A stretch of DNA of 54,972 nt from an uncultured Collinsella sp. (GTDB lineage Bacteria > Actinomycetota > Coriobacteriia > Coriobacteriales > Coriobacteriaceae): positions 1 to 54,972 of the forward strand of contig CAAFGG010000005.1 in NCBI GenBank assembly GCA_900762325.1, written 5' to 3'. The notes beneath the pieces were generated by a model. The model did no database searches. It was not told the origin of the DNA and worked only from the letters and a program-made list of their open reading frames with translations. This document shows, one piece after another, positions 7,519 through 14,597 of this stretch (its first letter is position 1; every line of letters starts with the position of its first letter). The position numbers were made by a program, and so were the translations under genes.

Positions 7519-8682
7519 ATGAACTCATTCACGTACGACTACCCGGTCAGGAACTACTTCGGCGAGGGGGCCATGGACCAGGCACTCGACGCCGAGATGG
7601 GTGCCATGGGCAAGACAGTGATGCTCGCCTACGGCGGAGGCTCGGTCAAACGAACCGGCGTCTACGGCCACGTGGTCGATAAGCTCACGAGCGCGGGCAA
7701 GCGCGTGGTGGACTTCGGCGGCATCATGCCCAATCCGACCTACGAGAAGTGCCAGGAAGGCGCCGCGCTCGCACGCGAGGAGCAGGTCGACTTCATTCTC
7801 GCCGTCGGCGGCGGGTCGGTCTTCGACTGCTGCAAGGTAGTCTCCGCGCAGGCGATGCTTGACGAGGACATCGAGACGTTCGAGCACGCCGACGGCAAGA
7901 TGCCGAGTTCGTTCATCCCCATGGGCTGCATCGTTACGCTCTCCGGCACGGGTGCCGAGCAGAACAACGGCGCCGTCATCACCAACGAGGAGACGCACGT
8001 GAAGGGCGCCTATCTGGGGGCGATGCCCATGTGGGCGGCGCTCGACCCGGCACTCACGCTCACCGTACCGCACGCGCAGTTCATGAGCGGCGCGTTCGAC
8101 ACGCTCTCGCACTGCATGGAGAGCTATTTCGGAAGCCCGCGCGGGCGCAACGTCACCGACGACATCAACCTCGCCATCCAGCGTAACGTCATCCGCAACA
8201 TGCGGATCATCGCGAACGACGACCAGAACCTCGAGGCGCTCAGCGAGCTCGTATACGACTCCGCCATGGCCGAGAACGGCGTGCTCAAGATCGGCAAGTC
8301 AACGGACTTCCAGGCGCACATGATCCAGCACCAGTACGGCGCGTACACCCACACCAACCACGGAATGGGCCTCGCGGTCATCCACCCTGCGCTCTACCGC
8401 CACCTGGCCCCCGAGGCGCCCGCGCAGTTCGCCCGCTGGGCGCGCGAGGTGTGGGGCGTCGACGCCAAGGGCAAAGACGACCTTACGGTGGCGCTCGAGG
8501 GCATCGACCGCCTGCAGACGTTCATCGGCGAGATGGGGCTTCCCACGAGCTTCGCCGAGATGGGCTCCGACGCGTCCGACGAGACGCTGCACAAAGTTGC
8601 GGACACCTGCGTGCTCACCGGCGGCTGCGCCAAGAAACTGGAGCGCAGCGAGGTGTTCCAGATTCTGACCGAGTGCCTCTAG
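7519..8682 (+). CDS. Iron-containing alcohol dehydrogenase (butanol-dehydrogenase type)
   Basis: A 387-residue member of the Fe-ADH/BdhA-YqhD branch, probably NADPH-dependent. The nucleotide-binding GGGSVFDCCK lies near residue 95. Metal ligands lie in the segments FDTLSHCMESYF and HQYGAYTHTNHGMGLAVIHP, giving the usual Asp and three His. The reading frame is open further upstream, but the ATG at 7519 has an AGGAGG site and the family N-terminus MNSFTYDYPVRNYFGEGAM. It follows the AKR on the same strand. It would reduce aldehydes to alcohols and regenerate NADP during fermentation. Confidence 0.92.
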   Translation: MNSFTYDYPVRNYFGEGAMDQALDAEMGAMGKTVMLAYGGGSVKRTGVYGHVVDKLTSAGKRVVDFGGIMPNPTYEKCQEGAALAREEQVDFILAVGGGSVFDCCKVVSAQAMLDEDIETFEHADGKMPSSFIPMGCIVTLSGTGAEQNNGAVITNEETHVKGAYLGAMPMWAALDPALTLTVPHAQFMSGAFDTLSHCMESYFGSPRGRNVTDDINLAIQRNVIRNMRIIANDDQNLEALSELVYDSAMAENGVLKIGKSTDFQAHMIQHQYGAYTHTNHGMGLAVIHPALYRHLAPEAPAQFARWAREVWGVDAKGKDDLTVALEGIDRLQTFIGEMGLPTSFAEMGSDASDETLHKVADTCVLTGGCAKKLERSEVFQILTECL

Positions 8683-8738
8683 ATCGGCGCTCGGTCCCGA
8701 TCCGCCCGCGCCGAAGGAAACCGTACGACTCCGAGATG

Positions 8739-9281
8739 TCATCGTAATCGTAGGACCCGGCGAGCCCGCCGCGCCTGATGAATCCGTCGAAGTCGTCGTC
8801 GACGGCCCCCTGCTCGTCGAAGTAGGAGCGGTATTCGCCGAAGCTGAAGGGGGGGGATGTGTACCTCCCCGTGGCGCCCTGTGAACAGGGTTGCCAGGTC
8901 CGAACTCAGGAGGAACGCGTTCGATCCCGTGAGGTAGATATCCCATCCGCCACGTGCGTGAATGCTGTTAATTGCTTTCTCGAAACCCTCGCACAGCTGC
9001 ACCTTGTCGATGAAGAGACGGTTGCGGGTGCCCTCTTTGTGCCGCTCGATGATTTCGTGATACAGCGTGTGATACTCAAGCAGCGGCTCGTTGTCGAGGT
9101 CCAGCAGATCGATGTAGACGTTGTTGGAGGATGGGTCCCTCCGCGCAACGGAGGCGGAGAACGCCTTCATAAGCTCGGACCTACCAGAGCGGCGCATCCC
9201 CGTGATCACCTTGATGTCCCGGGTGCCCTCGAGCGCCCAAAGCCGCTCCATGTACGTATTGCGGTCGACCCAATCAATCAT
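8739..9281 (-). pseudogene. ATP-binding protein (AAA, DUF4143 type), frameshifted and truncated
   Basis: The protein begins MIDWVDRNTYMERLWALEGT and carries a P-loop-like GMRRSGRSELM in which the invariant lysine is arginine. The Walker B segment reads FIDKVQ where relatives have FIDEVQ. After LFTGRHGEVHIPP the frame shifts at a run of eight G (8849-8856, C on the coding strand). With seven bases in the run the reading would continue as FSFGEYRSYFDEQGAVDDDF to about 8739. Homology then ends at the junction with the alcohol dehydrogenase, so the C-terminal DUF4143 domain is missing. Substitutions at both catalytic motifs plus truncation argue for a dead gene. The single-base slip could also be a sequencing error or contingency tract. 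Confidence 0.75.
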
Positions 9282-9350
9282 CAGCTCTTTCTCGGTTTCA
9301 AAACCGATAAGGAAATATGCGCAAGGGCGCGTCGGAGGGTAAGCCCCAGC

Positions 9351-9605
9351 CATGTCATGTCGGCAGAAGCCCTCGACCGGCGGCACGACGAAGTCGAAAT
9401 AGCCCTCGATTTCCCGCGGGCCCTCTTCGAAATCTTGATGGTATATGCGACGCCGTAGGGCATCGGCAACGCGTTCTGCTATGCGCCGCCTTCGGCATTG
9501 GGATCGCCCTTGCCCCGCACGGCAACGTAGCTCATAGACGGAACGATCAGAATGCTCGGCTTGTCAGGCGGTTTGCCCGCGATGTTGTAGCGCACCGTAG
9601 ACGCT
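9351..9605 (-). pseudogene. GyrI-like small-molecule-binding domain remnant
   Basis: On the minus strand, reading leftward from about 9600, one frame gives KPPDKPSILIVPSMSYVAVR, GKGDPNAEGG, a stop, then PYGVAYTIKIS. A second frame continues FEEGPREIEGYFDFVVPPVE. Together these are the N-terminal half of a GyrI-like domain of the type whose intact form reads KPSIVEVPPMNYIAVRGKGDPN...EGYFDFVVPPLEGFWW. An internal stop and a frameshift break it, and the 3' half is missing. The next sequence leads into the start of the ATPase remnant, so two decayed genes are joined here. Confidence 0.7.
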
Positions 9606-9733
9606 GATGGAGATGGCTGCGCGCAGGCACGAGTGCGCCGCCGCACCTCATGGCCTATTTCTCGGGTATTTGGGGCGCGCGGCGTTCAAAAATGTGAAGC
9701 GGTTCCGCATGCTCGGGGTTGAGCCGAGGCGCC

Positions 9734-10183
9734 CTACTTCTCGCCCTCCAGCAGCCCCACGATACGGTCGATGTCGACGGCGAAGCGGGGCCTTCCCTCG
9801 CGCTCGTAGCGGTGGAGGTACGCCTGGCACTCGGAGACAATGCGCTTGGTGTTGCCGTCGATGATGCGCTGGAGCGTCTCGTAGTAGGCCGAGCCCTCGG
9901 TCCTGAAGCGGCGCTGGTAGGACTTGGTTATGGGGAACATCTTGATGTAGTGGATGCCGTGGCGACAGCCGGGGCGCGTCGTGGGGCGGGGTGGCAACGC
10001 AAAGTACTGGTCTTTGGGCACGCTGGGGGCGATGTTGGAATGCAGCGGCACGGCGAAGTCCCTGCGCTTCCCGCGGAAACGCAGCCTCACCACCACGATG
10101 CAGGGGAGATTGTGCTTAAGCATGAGCTCGCGGTCGCCCTCGACGAGGTCGAAGAAGTCCTGGGAGATGGATACGATCTTCAT
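9734..10183 (-). CDS. Putative ToxN/AbiQ-like protein
   Basis: A 149-residue protein starting MKIVSISQDFFDLVEGDREL at an ATG with a GAGGGGG site; longer open sequence upstream has no such signal. A basic middle reads FRGKRRDFAVPLHSNI, followed by HGIHYIKMFPITKSY and a C-terminal helix with DIDRIVGLLEGEK. The pattern of a basic strand, then PL.SNI, then HGI.YIKMFPI resembles the ToxN/AbiQ endoribonuclease fold of type III toxin-antitoxin systems. That is my best reading, not a certainty. A type III toxin should be preceded by a tandem-repeat antitoxin RNA, and I see no such array upstream (10184-10450). It could be an orphan toxin, a different antitoxin type or an unrelated family. Confidence 0.55.
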   Translation of the reverse strand: MKIVSISQDFFDLVEGDRELMLKHNLPCIVVVRLRFRGKRRDFAVPLHSNIAPSVPKDQYFALPPRPTTRPGCRHGIHYIKMFPITKSYQRRFRTEGSAYYETLQRIIDGNTKRIVSECQAYLHRYEREGRPRFAVDIDRIVGLLEGEK

Positions 10184-10447
10184 CGGTTGCGCCCCCTCAT
10201 ACGAAGCGGGGCCCGCATCGCTGCAGGCCCCTACAGGTGGGCGATATTCTACGCCTTGCGGCACCCCGTCGCCCACGGAGGTTAAACGTACACGTAAGCC
10301 GTACTCTGAAAGCCGCGGCTTCCGGCAAGTAGTTTATACCACGAAAGGTCGCTTTCAACGCGCATAGCTCGCAAAATAACACTCGCTGGGCCGTCACCCC
10401 TGGCCGTTACCCTCCAATCTTCATTGGAGTCAGCAGGTCAATTCATA

Positions 10448-10498
10448 TAGTTATGGGGGTGTATCCTAAAGGAAATCAAATTTATACCCCCATAACTA
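10448..10498. repeat. 13-bp inverted repeat beside scar B
   Basis: TAGTTATGGGGGT (10448-10460) is the exact reverse complement of 10486-10498, with a 25-nt loop. It lies in the otherwise featureless 10184-10746 interval, seven bases from the guaA-like scar at 10506. Its place next to an attachment-type repeat suggests a recombinase-binding site or the end of an element. A transcription stop is less likely, given the long loop. A second small hairpin (CTCCAAT/ATTGGAG) lies near 10412-10428. Confidence 0.7.
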
Positions 10499-10505
10499 AG
10501 GAATT

Positions 10506-10519
10506 TTCTATTCCCACTC
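10506..10519. repeat. guaA 3'-end-like attachment scar B
   Basis: TTCTATTCCCACTC occurs here and again, identically and in the same orientation, at 13066-13079. Its last 12 bases differ from the guaA end (17821-17832) at one position. On the minus strand it reads GAGTGGGAATAG, that is Glu-Trp-Glu-stop, the conserved end of GuaA. It is read as the left boundary of a 2.57-kb inserted segment. Confidence 0.6.
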
Positions 10520-10746
10520 AATGACTAGGGCCCTGGTGTAATTGGCTGGATCACCGTTCCGGGAACCGGTATCGACCTATCTGTCCGCCGAGCTCCTTCT
10601 TCAGCTCCAGCCTAGTATCTGATTCGCGCCGTTATAAGCGAAAACCGAAGAGATGCGTCTTAGCCAAGAAAAGAAGGTTAGCCTCATCTTACTGCATGAT
10701 TCGTGTGTTATAGTTAGATGGCTCTAACTGTTTGGGGGCGACAGCC

Positions 10747-11376
10747 ATGCACGAACGCGAGGGTTTCTGGGACAAGAACGCCGGTCGGTATGACCGTTTC
10801 ATGCGAAACGACCGGGCGGCGTATGAGAAGATGTATGGGCTGATCCGGCCGGTGGTGAAAGCAAAGACCGTGCTGGAGGTTGCCACCGGCACGGGGCTTA
10901 TCGCAAAGAGCGTCGTGGATGCGGCGGCGCGCATCGAGGCTACGGACGCCTCTGCAAAGATGATCCTTGAAGCAAAGCGGGACAATCAATCCGCAAAGCT
11001 GCACTTTTCCGTACAAGATATGTTCCGCCTGCCCTATGCACAGAAGTCCTTCGAAGTGGTGATCGCGTCCAACGCGCTTCACATAGTGCCGCATCCGGAA
11101 GAGGCCCTACAAGAAATCAGGCGGGTGCTGAAGGACAACGGCGTGCTCATCGCGCCAACCTTCACCCACGCGGGGAACTCGGTTCCCGGCAAGGCAAAAG
11201 CCTTTTTCATGAGTATGGCGGGATTCCCCCTCCATAGCAGGTGGACAAGCGAGGAATACCTGTGTTTCCTGCGTCAAAACGGCTGGTCGGTGCAGAAAAG
11301 CGCGGTGCTGAAGGCCTCGTTCCCGTTGACCTATGCGGAATGCACGAAATCGGAGGGGACAGATGTCGTTCTTTGA
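10747..11376 (+). CDS. Class I SAM-dependent methyltransferase
   Basis: A 209-residue Rossmann-fold methyltransferase. SAM motif I is VLEVATGTGLIAK (residues about 39-51), followed by EATDAS (motif II) and the acidic post-motif region DMFRLPYAQKSFEVVIASNAL typical of UbiE-like enzymes. The ATG at 10747 is preferred over a TTG five codons earlier because of the upstream GGGGG and the family start. Its last 14 bases overlap the next methyltransferase, so the two are translationally coupled. Codon use is more AT-tolerant than in the core genes, and the block is bounded by guaA-like repeats, indicating transfer. Substrate unknown. Confidence 0.85.
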   Translation: MHEREGFWDKNAGRYDRFMRNDRAAYEKMYGLIRPVVKAKTVLEVATGTGLIAKSVVDAAARIEATDASAKMILEAKRDNQSAKLHFSVQDMFRLPYAQKSFEVVIASNALHIVPHPEEALQEIRRVLKDNGVLIAPTFTHAGNSVPGKAKAFFMSMAGFPLHSRWTSEEYLCFLRQNGWSVQKSAVLKASFPLTYAECTKSEGTDVVL

Positions 11377-11968
11377 AAACACCCGCAAGCCCGTGGGCCT
11401 CGGCGGAAAACTTATGGTTGCAATGATGAATCTGGGCCACGGCCCTGTGGCGCGGTGGGGACTTCGTTTTCTACGACTTGCGCCAAACGCCAAGGTGCTG
11501 GATTGCGGCTGCGGCGGCGGGGCGAACATAAAACGGCTGCTGGAAAAATGCCCGCATGGCGTCGTCAAGGGCATCGACTATTCGCCCGTCAGCGTGGAGA
11601 AGACTAGAAAGCTCAACCGAATTGCAATTCAGGAGGGGCGTTGCGCCGTTCTGCAAGGCAGTGTGGCGGATATGGTGTTTGAGGATAGCTACTTCGATGC
11701 CGCCACGGCCTTTGAGACCGTCTATTTTTGGCCTGATTTGCCCCGATGCCTCCGTGAGGTCTGGCGGACGCTGAAGCCAGGCGGGACAATTCTCATCTGC
11801 AACGAGAGCAATGGCGATACGGACAAGGACGAGAGGTGGACGCAGATCATCGGCGGCATGACCATCTACAAGGACATTGAATTAAAGGCGTATCTGGAGC
11901 AGGCGGGTTTTCACGAGGTGCAGATACGCAAAAAGAAAAAGTGGCTCTGCATCACGGCGCGGAAGTAA
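11363..11968 (+). CDS. Class I SAM-dependent methyltransferase
   Basis: A 201-residue methyltransferase (MSFFENTRKPVGLGGKLMVA). SAM motif I is VLDCGCGGGANIK, followed by GIDYSPVSVEKTRK and the D-x-AT-AFETVYFWPDL region. The C-terminal end is lysine-rich (IRKKKKWLCITARK). The ATG at 11363 follows a GGAGGGG site and overlaps the end of the preceding gene. Proteins of this type are common as single genes on conjugative elements of Clostridia; that relationship is recalled, not tested. It may act on a small molecule or an antibiotic. The tandem arrangement with the neighbour suggests a two-step or two-substrate modification. Confidence 0.87.
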   Translation: MSFFENTRKPVGLGGKLMVAMMNLGHGPVARWGLRFLRLAPNAKVLDCGCGGGANIKRLLEKCPHGVVKGIDYSPVSVEKTRKLNRIAIQEGRCAVLQGSVADMVFEDSYFDAATAFETVYFWPDLPRCLREVWRTLKPGGTILICNESNGDTDKDERWTQIIGGMTIYKDIELKAYLEQAGFHEVQIRKKKKWLCITARK

Positions 11969-12082
11969 GGGCATCAAGCACGGGCATTTTTGCATCCATC
12001 CTGCACATGAGTTAGGCATGCCGGTCATAGCGGCTGTGCTGGCGGCAATTATGACAGTTTTTATTCACTGAGGAAGAAACCT

Positions 12083-12913
12083 ATGAAATGTAAAATTGAG
12101 AAAAACACCGTGCAGGAGACGCTGATCCTCCCGCTGTATTCCCGGAAGCTGTGTACGGAGTTGTACCCGAACCTTTACAAGGATGAAACAGCGGTTCGTC
12201 TGCTCGGCCAGATCGACTACGACTTTTCAGAGGCAGAGAAAAACTCCCGCAGCCTGATGCAGCGCTTTGGTGCGCTGGAGGTGGCCATGCGGCAGGGTGA
12301 TCTTGCTTTCGAGGTGCGGGATTACCTGAAAGACCACCCCAATGCGGCGGTGGTCAATCTGGGCTGCGGGCTGGACAACACCGGCAGAACCTGCGACAAC
12401 GGTAGATGCAAGATCTACAATCTGGACTTCCCGGATGTGATTGCCTTGCGGCAGCAGCTGCTGCCCGCCGGGGATCGAGAACAAAATATCCCCTGCGACC
12501 TGAAAGACACCGCATGGTTTGGCAAAATCGATGTCTCCGGCGGGGCGGTGTTCTTTGCCTCCGGAGTGTTCTATTACTTTCTGACCCAGCAGGTCCGGGA
12601 ACTGGTGCGGGGGATGGCGGACGCTTTCCCCGGCGGTGTGCTGGTCTTTGATGCTGCCAATCGGACGGCAGTAAAGATGATCGCAAAAACATGGCTTAAG
12701 ACTGCAAAAATCAAGGATGTGGGGGCATATTTTGCGGTTTCGGATGCCGCCAAGGAAATCGGCACGTGGAACAGCCGTCTGCAGGTCACAAGTCGCGGCT
12801 ATATGCTGGGTTACAACGATTTGAGAGACCCTTCTGTCAGCGGCTTTTTCCGGTTTCTCGCAAGGGTCGGTGACAACGGGATGAAAATGCAAATCGTGAA
12901 AATTAGATTTTAA
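12083..12913 (+). CDS. Leucine-carboxyl-methyltransferase-like (TcmP/LCMT family) enzyme
   Basis: A 276-residue SAM-dependent O-methyltransferase of the TcmP/Ppm1 type. Motif I is NLGCGLDNTGRT, the acidic strand reads YNLDFPDVIALRQQL, and the downstream motif is FFASGVFYYF. These enzymes methylate carboxyl or hydroxyl groups of small molecules. The start follows an AGGAAG site. The 114-nt gap before it contains a 17-codon hydrophobic reading frame (12018-12071, MPVIAAVLAAIMTVFIH) that may be the tail of a lost membrane protein. It is the third methyltransferase of the 10.5-13.08 kb block and shares its lower GC content. Confidence 0.85.
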   Translation: MKCKIEKNTVQETLILPLYSRKLCTELYPNLYKDETAVRLLGQIDYDFSEAEKNSRSLMQRFGALEVAMRQGDLAFEVRDYLKDHPNAAVVNLGCGLDNTGRTCDNGRCKIYNLDFPDVIALRQQLLPAGDREQNIPCDLKDTAWFGKIDVSGGAVFFASGVFYYFLTQQVRELVRGMADAFPGGVLVFDAANRTAVKMIAKTWLKTAKIKDVGAYFAVSDAAKEIGTWNSRLQVTSRGYMLGYNDLRDPSVSGFFRFLARVGDNGMKMQIVKIRF

Positions 12914-12922
12914 AAGGCAAAA

Positions 12923-13039
12923 ATGAAGCCCATTCACTTTGACGTTGAAGAAGACGGCTTTTACGGCACATATTGGGCGTGCAAGGACACACATACAGCA
13001 GCGGACACGAATTCGATTGAAACCGTGCCCGCTATCTAA
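12923..13039 (+). CDS. Short hypothetical protein or gene-start fragment
   Basis: A 38-codon frame (MKPIHFDVEEDGFYGTYWAC...) follows the methyltransferase stop by 9 nt and has an AAAAGG site. It may be the start of a larger gene cut off by the event that produced the scar 27 nt downstream. No family recognised. Confidence 0.35.
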   Translation: MKPIHFDVEEDGFYGTYWACKDTHTAADTNSIETVPAI

Positions 13040-13065
13040 AACTATATTATTTTATCGAACATCTG

Positions 13066-13079
13066 TTCTATTCCCACTC
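13066..13079. repeat. guaA 3'-end-like attachment scar C
   Basis: The same 14 bases as at 10506-10519 (TTCTATTCCCACTC), in the same orientation. The next few bases (GGTGGTTAT) loosely resemble a guaA 3' end of another species. It closes the methyltransferase block on the right. Confidence 0.6.
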
Positions 13080-14428
13080 GGTGGTTATAGTTTTGCCGTC
13101 TCGTCACTCCAGTTGCACCCAGTTTTCGGCGGCATCTCGAAGTGAGTGCCGCTGAATGACGCGACGTCGCGTTTCATCGGCTTCGGGGACAAAAGCTGGG
13201 ACAACTTCAAAAACCATTTTCAAACTCAGAGTATTGAGTTTTTATTTTTGTCCCAAGGGGCACGGAGAGCCGCCTTTGGAGGCTCGATATCGCCGAAAAA
13301 CGCCCGTTTTGAAACTCAACCGCCTTTGAGCCTGCAAACCACCAGCTTCAACAGTAAGTGAGTCGACGCGGGTGGCTTACGAGCCGTTCACAAAACCGCA
13401 GGCCACAGGTCTTTGTCAACGATAAGCAAAGTGAATAGTCTCAGGTGGCTTGCCCATGAGTTGGCGTAAGCCTGTTTAGCAAAAGGCTAATCGGACACGA
13501 CAGGCCGCCCGCATGGCGACGGCGTTTCCCGTGCGGGCACAAACAGCCCTGCGTGCCCTGTCGCGCGATATCCCAATGCGACGTTCAGAACCCTACCCGC
13601 CAAGCAGCCACCTCGCGAAATTCAGCACGAGCACGCCCTCCCGGGTATGGGGCTCATGCCTCGTGCGAGTGATGAGAATCTTCGGGAATGCATCCCCGAT
13701 GGATAGAATCGGCGCAATCTCCCTCTCGAGCGTCGAATCGGCGCCGATATCGTCGCTCACATACACTTTCCTTCCCGGTTTCGAAACTTGGAAGGCAGTA
13801 TGCGCAAGGATGCGTCGAGGTGCGATCCCAGTCGTACCATGCCAGCAGAGATGTCGAGGCACATTCGTTCATGCTGCAATGCGGGCATCGGAGATGAAAA
13901 ACAGCCCGTCGGGTAGTCATGGGCGTGCGGGAGCCCGCATCAGTAACCTGCCTCCTCGGTTGTCCCTTCTTTGCATGGTCGTCTACATAAAGGAGGAACC
14001 AGCCATGCAGATCAGCATGCTTGCCCTTCTTGGGTCACGGACCGGGGAGGCGAGGGCCTCCGTCGGGACCGCCCCGAGCAACCGGCATATCCAAGGAATG
14101 ACAAGGCTCGATCGCTGTGCTGGTCAGGATGCCGAAGCGGGCCGTCCGCCAATCGGAATGCGGGTCAGGATGCTGCAACGTGATTCCAGCTGCAGGATAC
14201 GGCTCCTTTGCGGTTGCCGCAAAACCTGCTGGCAACATTCTTACTATCCGAATGATGTACGCATCCCTTGGGATCGTTTTGCCTGACCAGGGCCATCTTC
14301 AGCGCCTCATCGGCCAGCTCGGCAGGCGCCTCTTCCACGCGTAATAGCCCTGGCGGGTCACCTATGCAACCAAAGATACAAAAGGAATCGAATGGCCAGA
14401 GAGGATTGCCCTTTCCGATGGTCGATTC
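13080..14428. other. Gene-poor decayed interval
   Basis: Apart from the DUF4143 remnant at 13593-13781, no convincing gene is seen. A 9-bp inverted repeat GGGACAAAA/TTTTGTCCC (13186-13194 and 13246-13254) encloses a small CTCA/TGAG hairpin. A stretch at about 13780-13850 resembles 9283-9350, including the shared string TATGCGCAAGG. Open frames at 13971-14344 on both strands have no start signals or recognisable motifs. The interval looks like a graveyard between inserted segments. Confidence 0.6.
13593..13781 (-). pseudogene. DUF4143 C-terminal fragment of an ATPase
   Basis: The frame encodes KPGRKVYVSDDIGADSTLER, EIAPILSIGDAFPKILITRT and ends NFARWLLGG-stop. This is the C-terminal nuclease-like DUF4143 tail of AAA-DUF4143 ATP-binding proteins, which typically read ERE.APLL.I.D.FPK.V..R. 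The ATPase half is absent and no start signal is present. It is the complementary half of the protein type found as an N-terminal fragment at 8739-9281, but the order and distance do not fit one simply split gene. Confidence 0.65.
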
Positions 14429-14458
14429 TTGACAGGCAAACTCAAGCCTCGTTAATAT
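14429..14458 (+). promoter_or_regulatory. Near-consensus sigma-70-type promoter of the mef/msr-like operon
   Basis: TTGACA (14429-14434) and TAATAT (14453-14458) are separated by 18 nt, predicting a transcript start near 14465. That puts about 130 nt of leader before the MFS gene, containing a short ORF and a hairpin. It is the strongest-looking promoter of the accessory region. Confidence 0.7.
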
Positions 14459-14498
14459 TACATGGTTTGCCAGACCGAATTAACAAAGGAGGGGTGTC

Positions 14499-14534
14499 GT
14501 GGTTGGTCTTTTCCGCACGTGGATGAGCGCCTAG
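14499..14534 (+). CDS. Putative 11-residue leader peptide of the mef/msr-like operon
   Basis: A GTG codon 6 nt after a perfect AAAGGAGG ribosome site (14485-14492) opens an 11-codon frame, MVGLFRTWMSA-stop. It lies between a strong promoter and a terminator-like hairpin, exactly where leader ORFs of macrolide/lincosamide resistance genes lie. Antibiotic-stalled ribosomes on it could change the folding of the downstream hairpins. A GTG at 14494 is too close to the ribosome site to be the start. There is no protein evidence; the inference rests on position, ribosome site and hairpins. Confidence 0.55.
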   Translation: MVGLFRTWMSA

Positions 14535-14567
14535 AAAGCGGCGCTGTTGTGGCGTCGCGCTGTTTTT
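14526..14567 (+). terminator. Putative attenuator with competing hairpins
   Basis: A terminator-like stem pairs 14538-14544 with 14557-14563 (seven pairs, some G-U) and runs into TTTTT (14563-14567). The end of the leader ORF, AGCGCC (14526-14531), is perfectly complementary to GGCGCT (14540-14545), the left half of that stem. Two exclusive folds are therefore possible, and a ribosome on the leader ORF would choose between them. This is the layout of ribosome-mediated transcription attenuation. Confidence 0.5.
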
Positions 14568-14597
14568 CTGCACGCCATTTCACGATTGGACATAACC

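Noticed and set aside
10184..10447. Possible ToxI antitoxin repeats upstream of the ToxN-like gene
   Set aside because: No tandem repeats of 30-45 bp could be seen; only short hairpins are present.
13971..14344. Overlapping open frames on both strands (for example MQISMLALLGSRTGEARASV)
   Set aside because: No frame has coherent composition or a recognised domain. The AAAGGAGG before 14004 is suggestive but the predicted protein is not.
14494..14526. Alternative leader ORF starting GTG TCG TGG (10 codons)
   Set aside because: Its start is one base from the ribosome site, too close. The GTG at 14499 has normal spacing.
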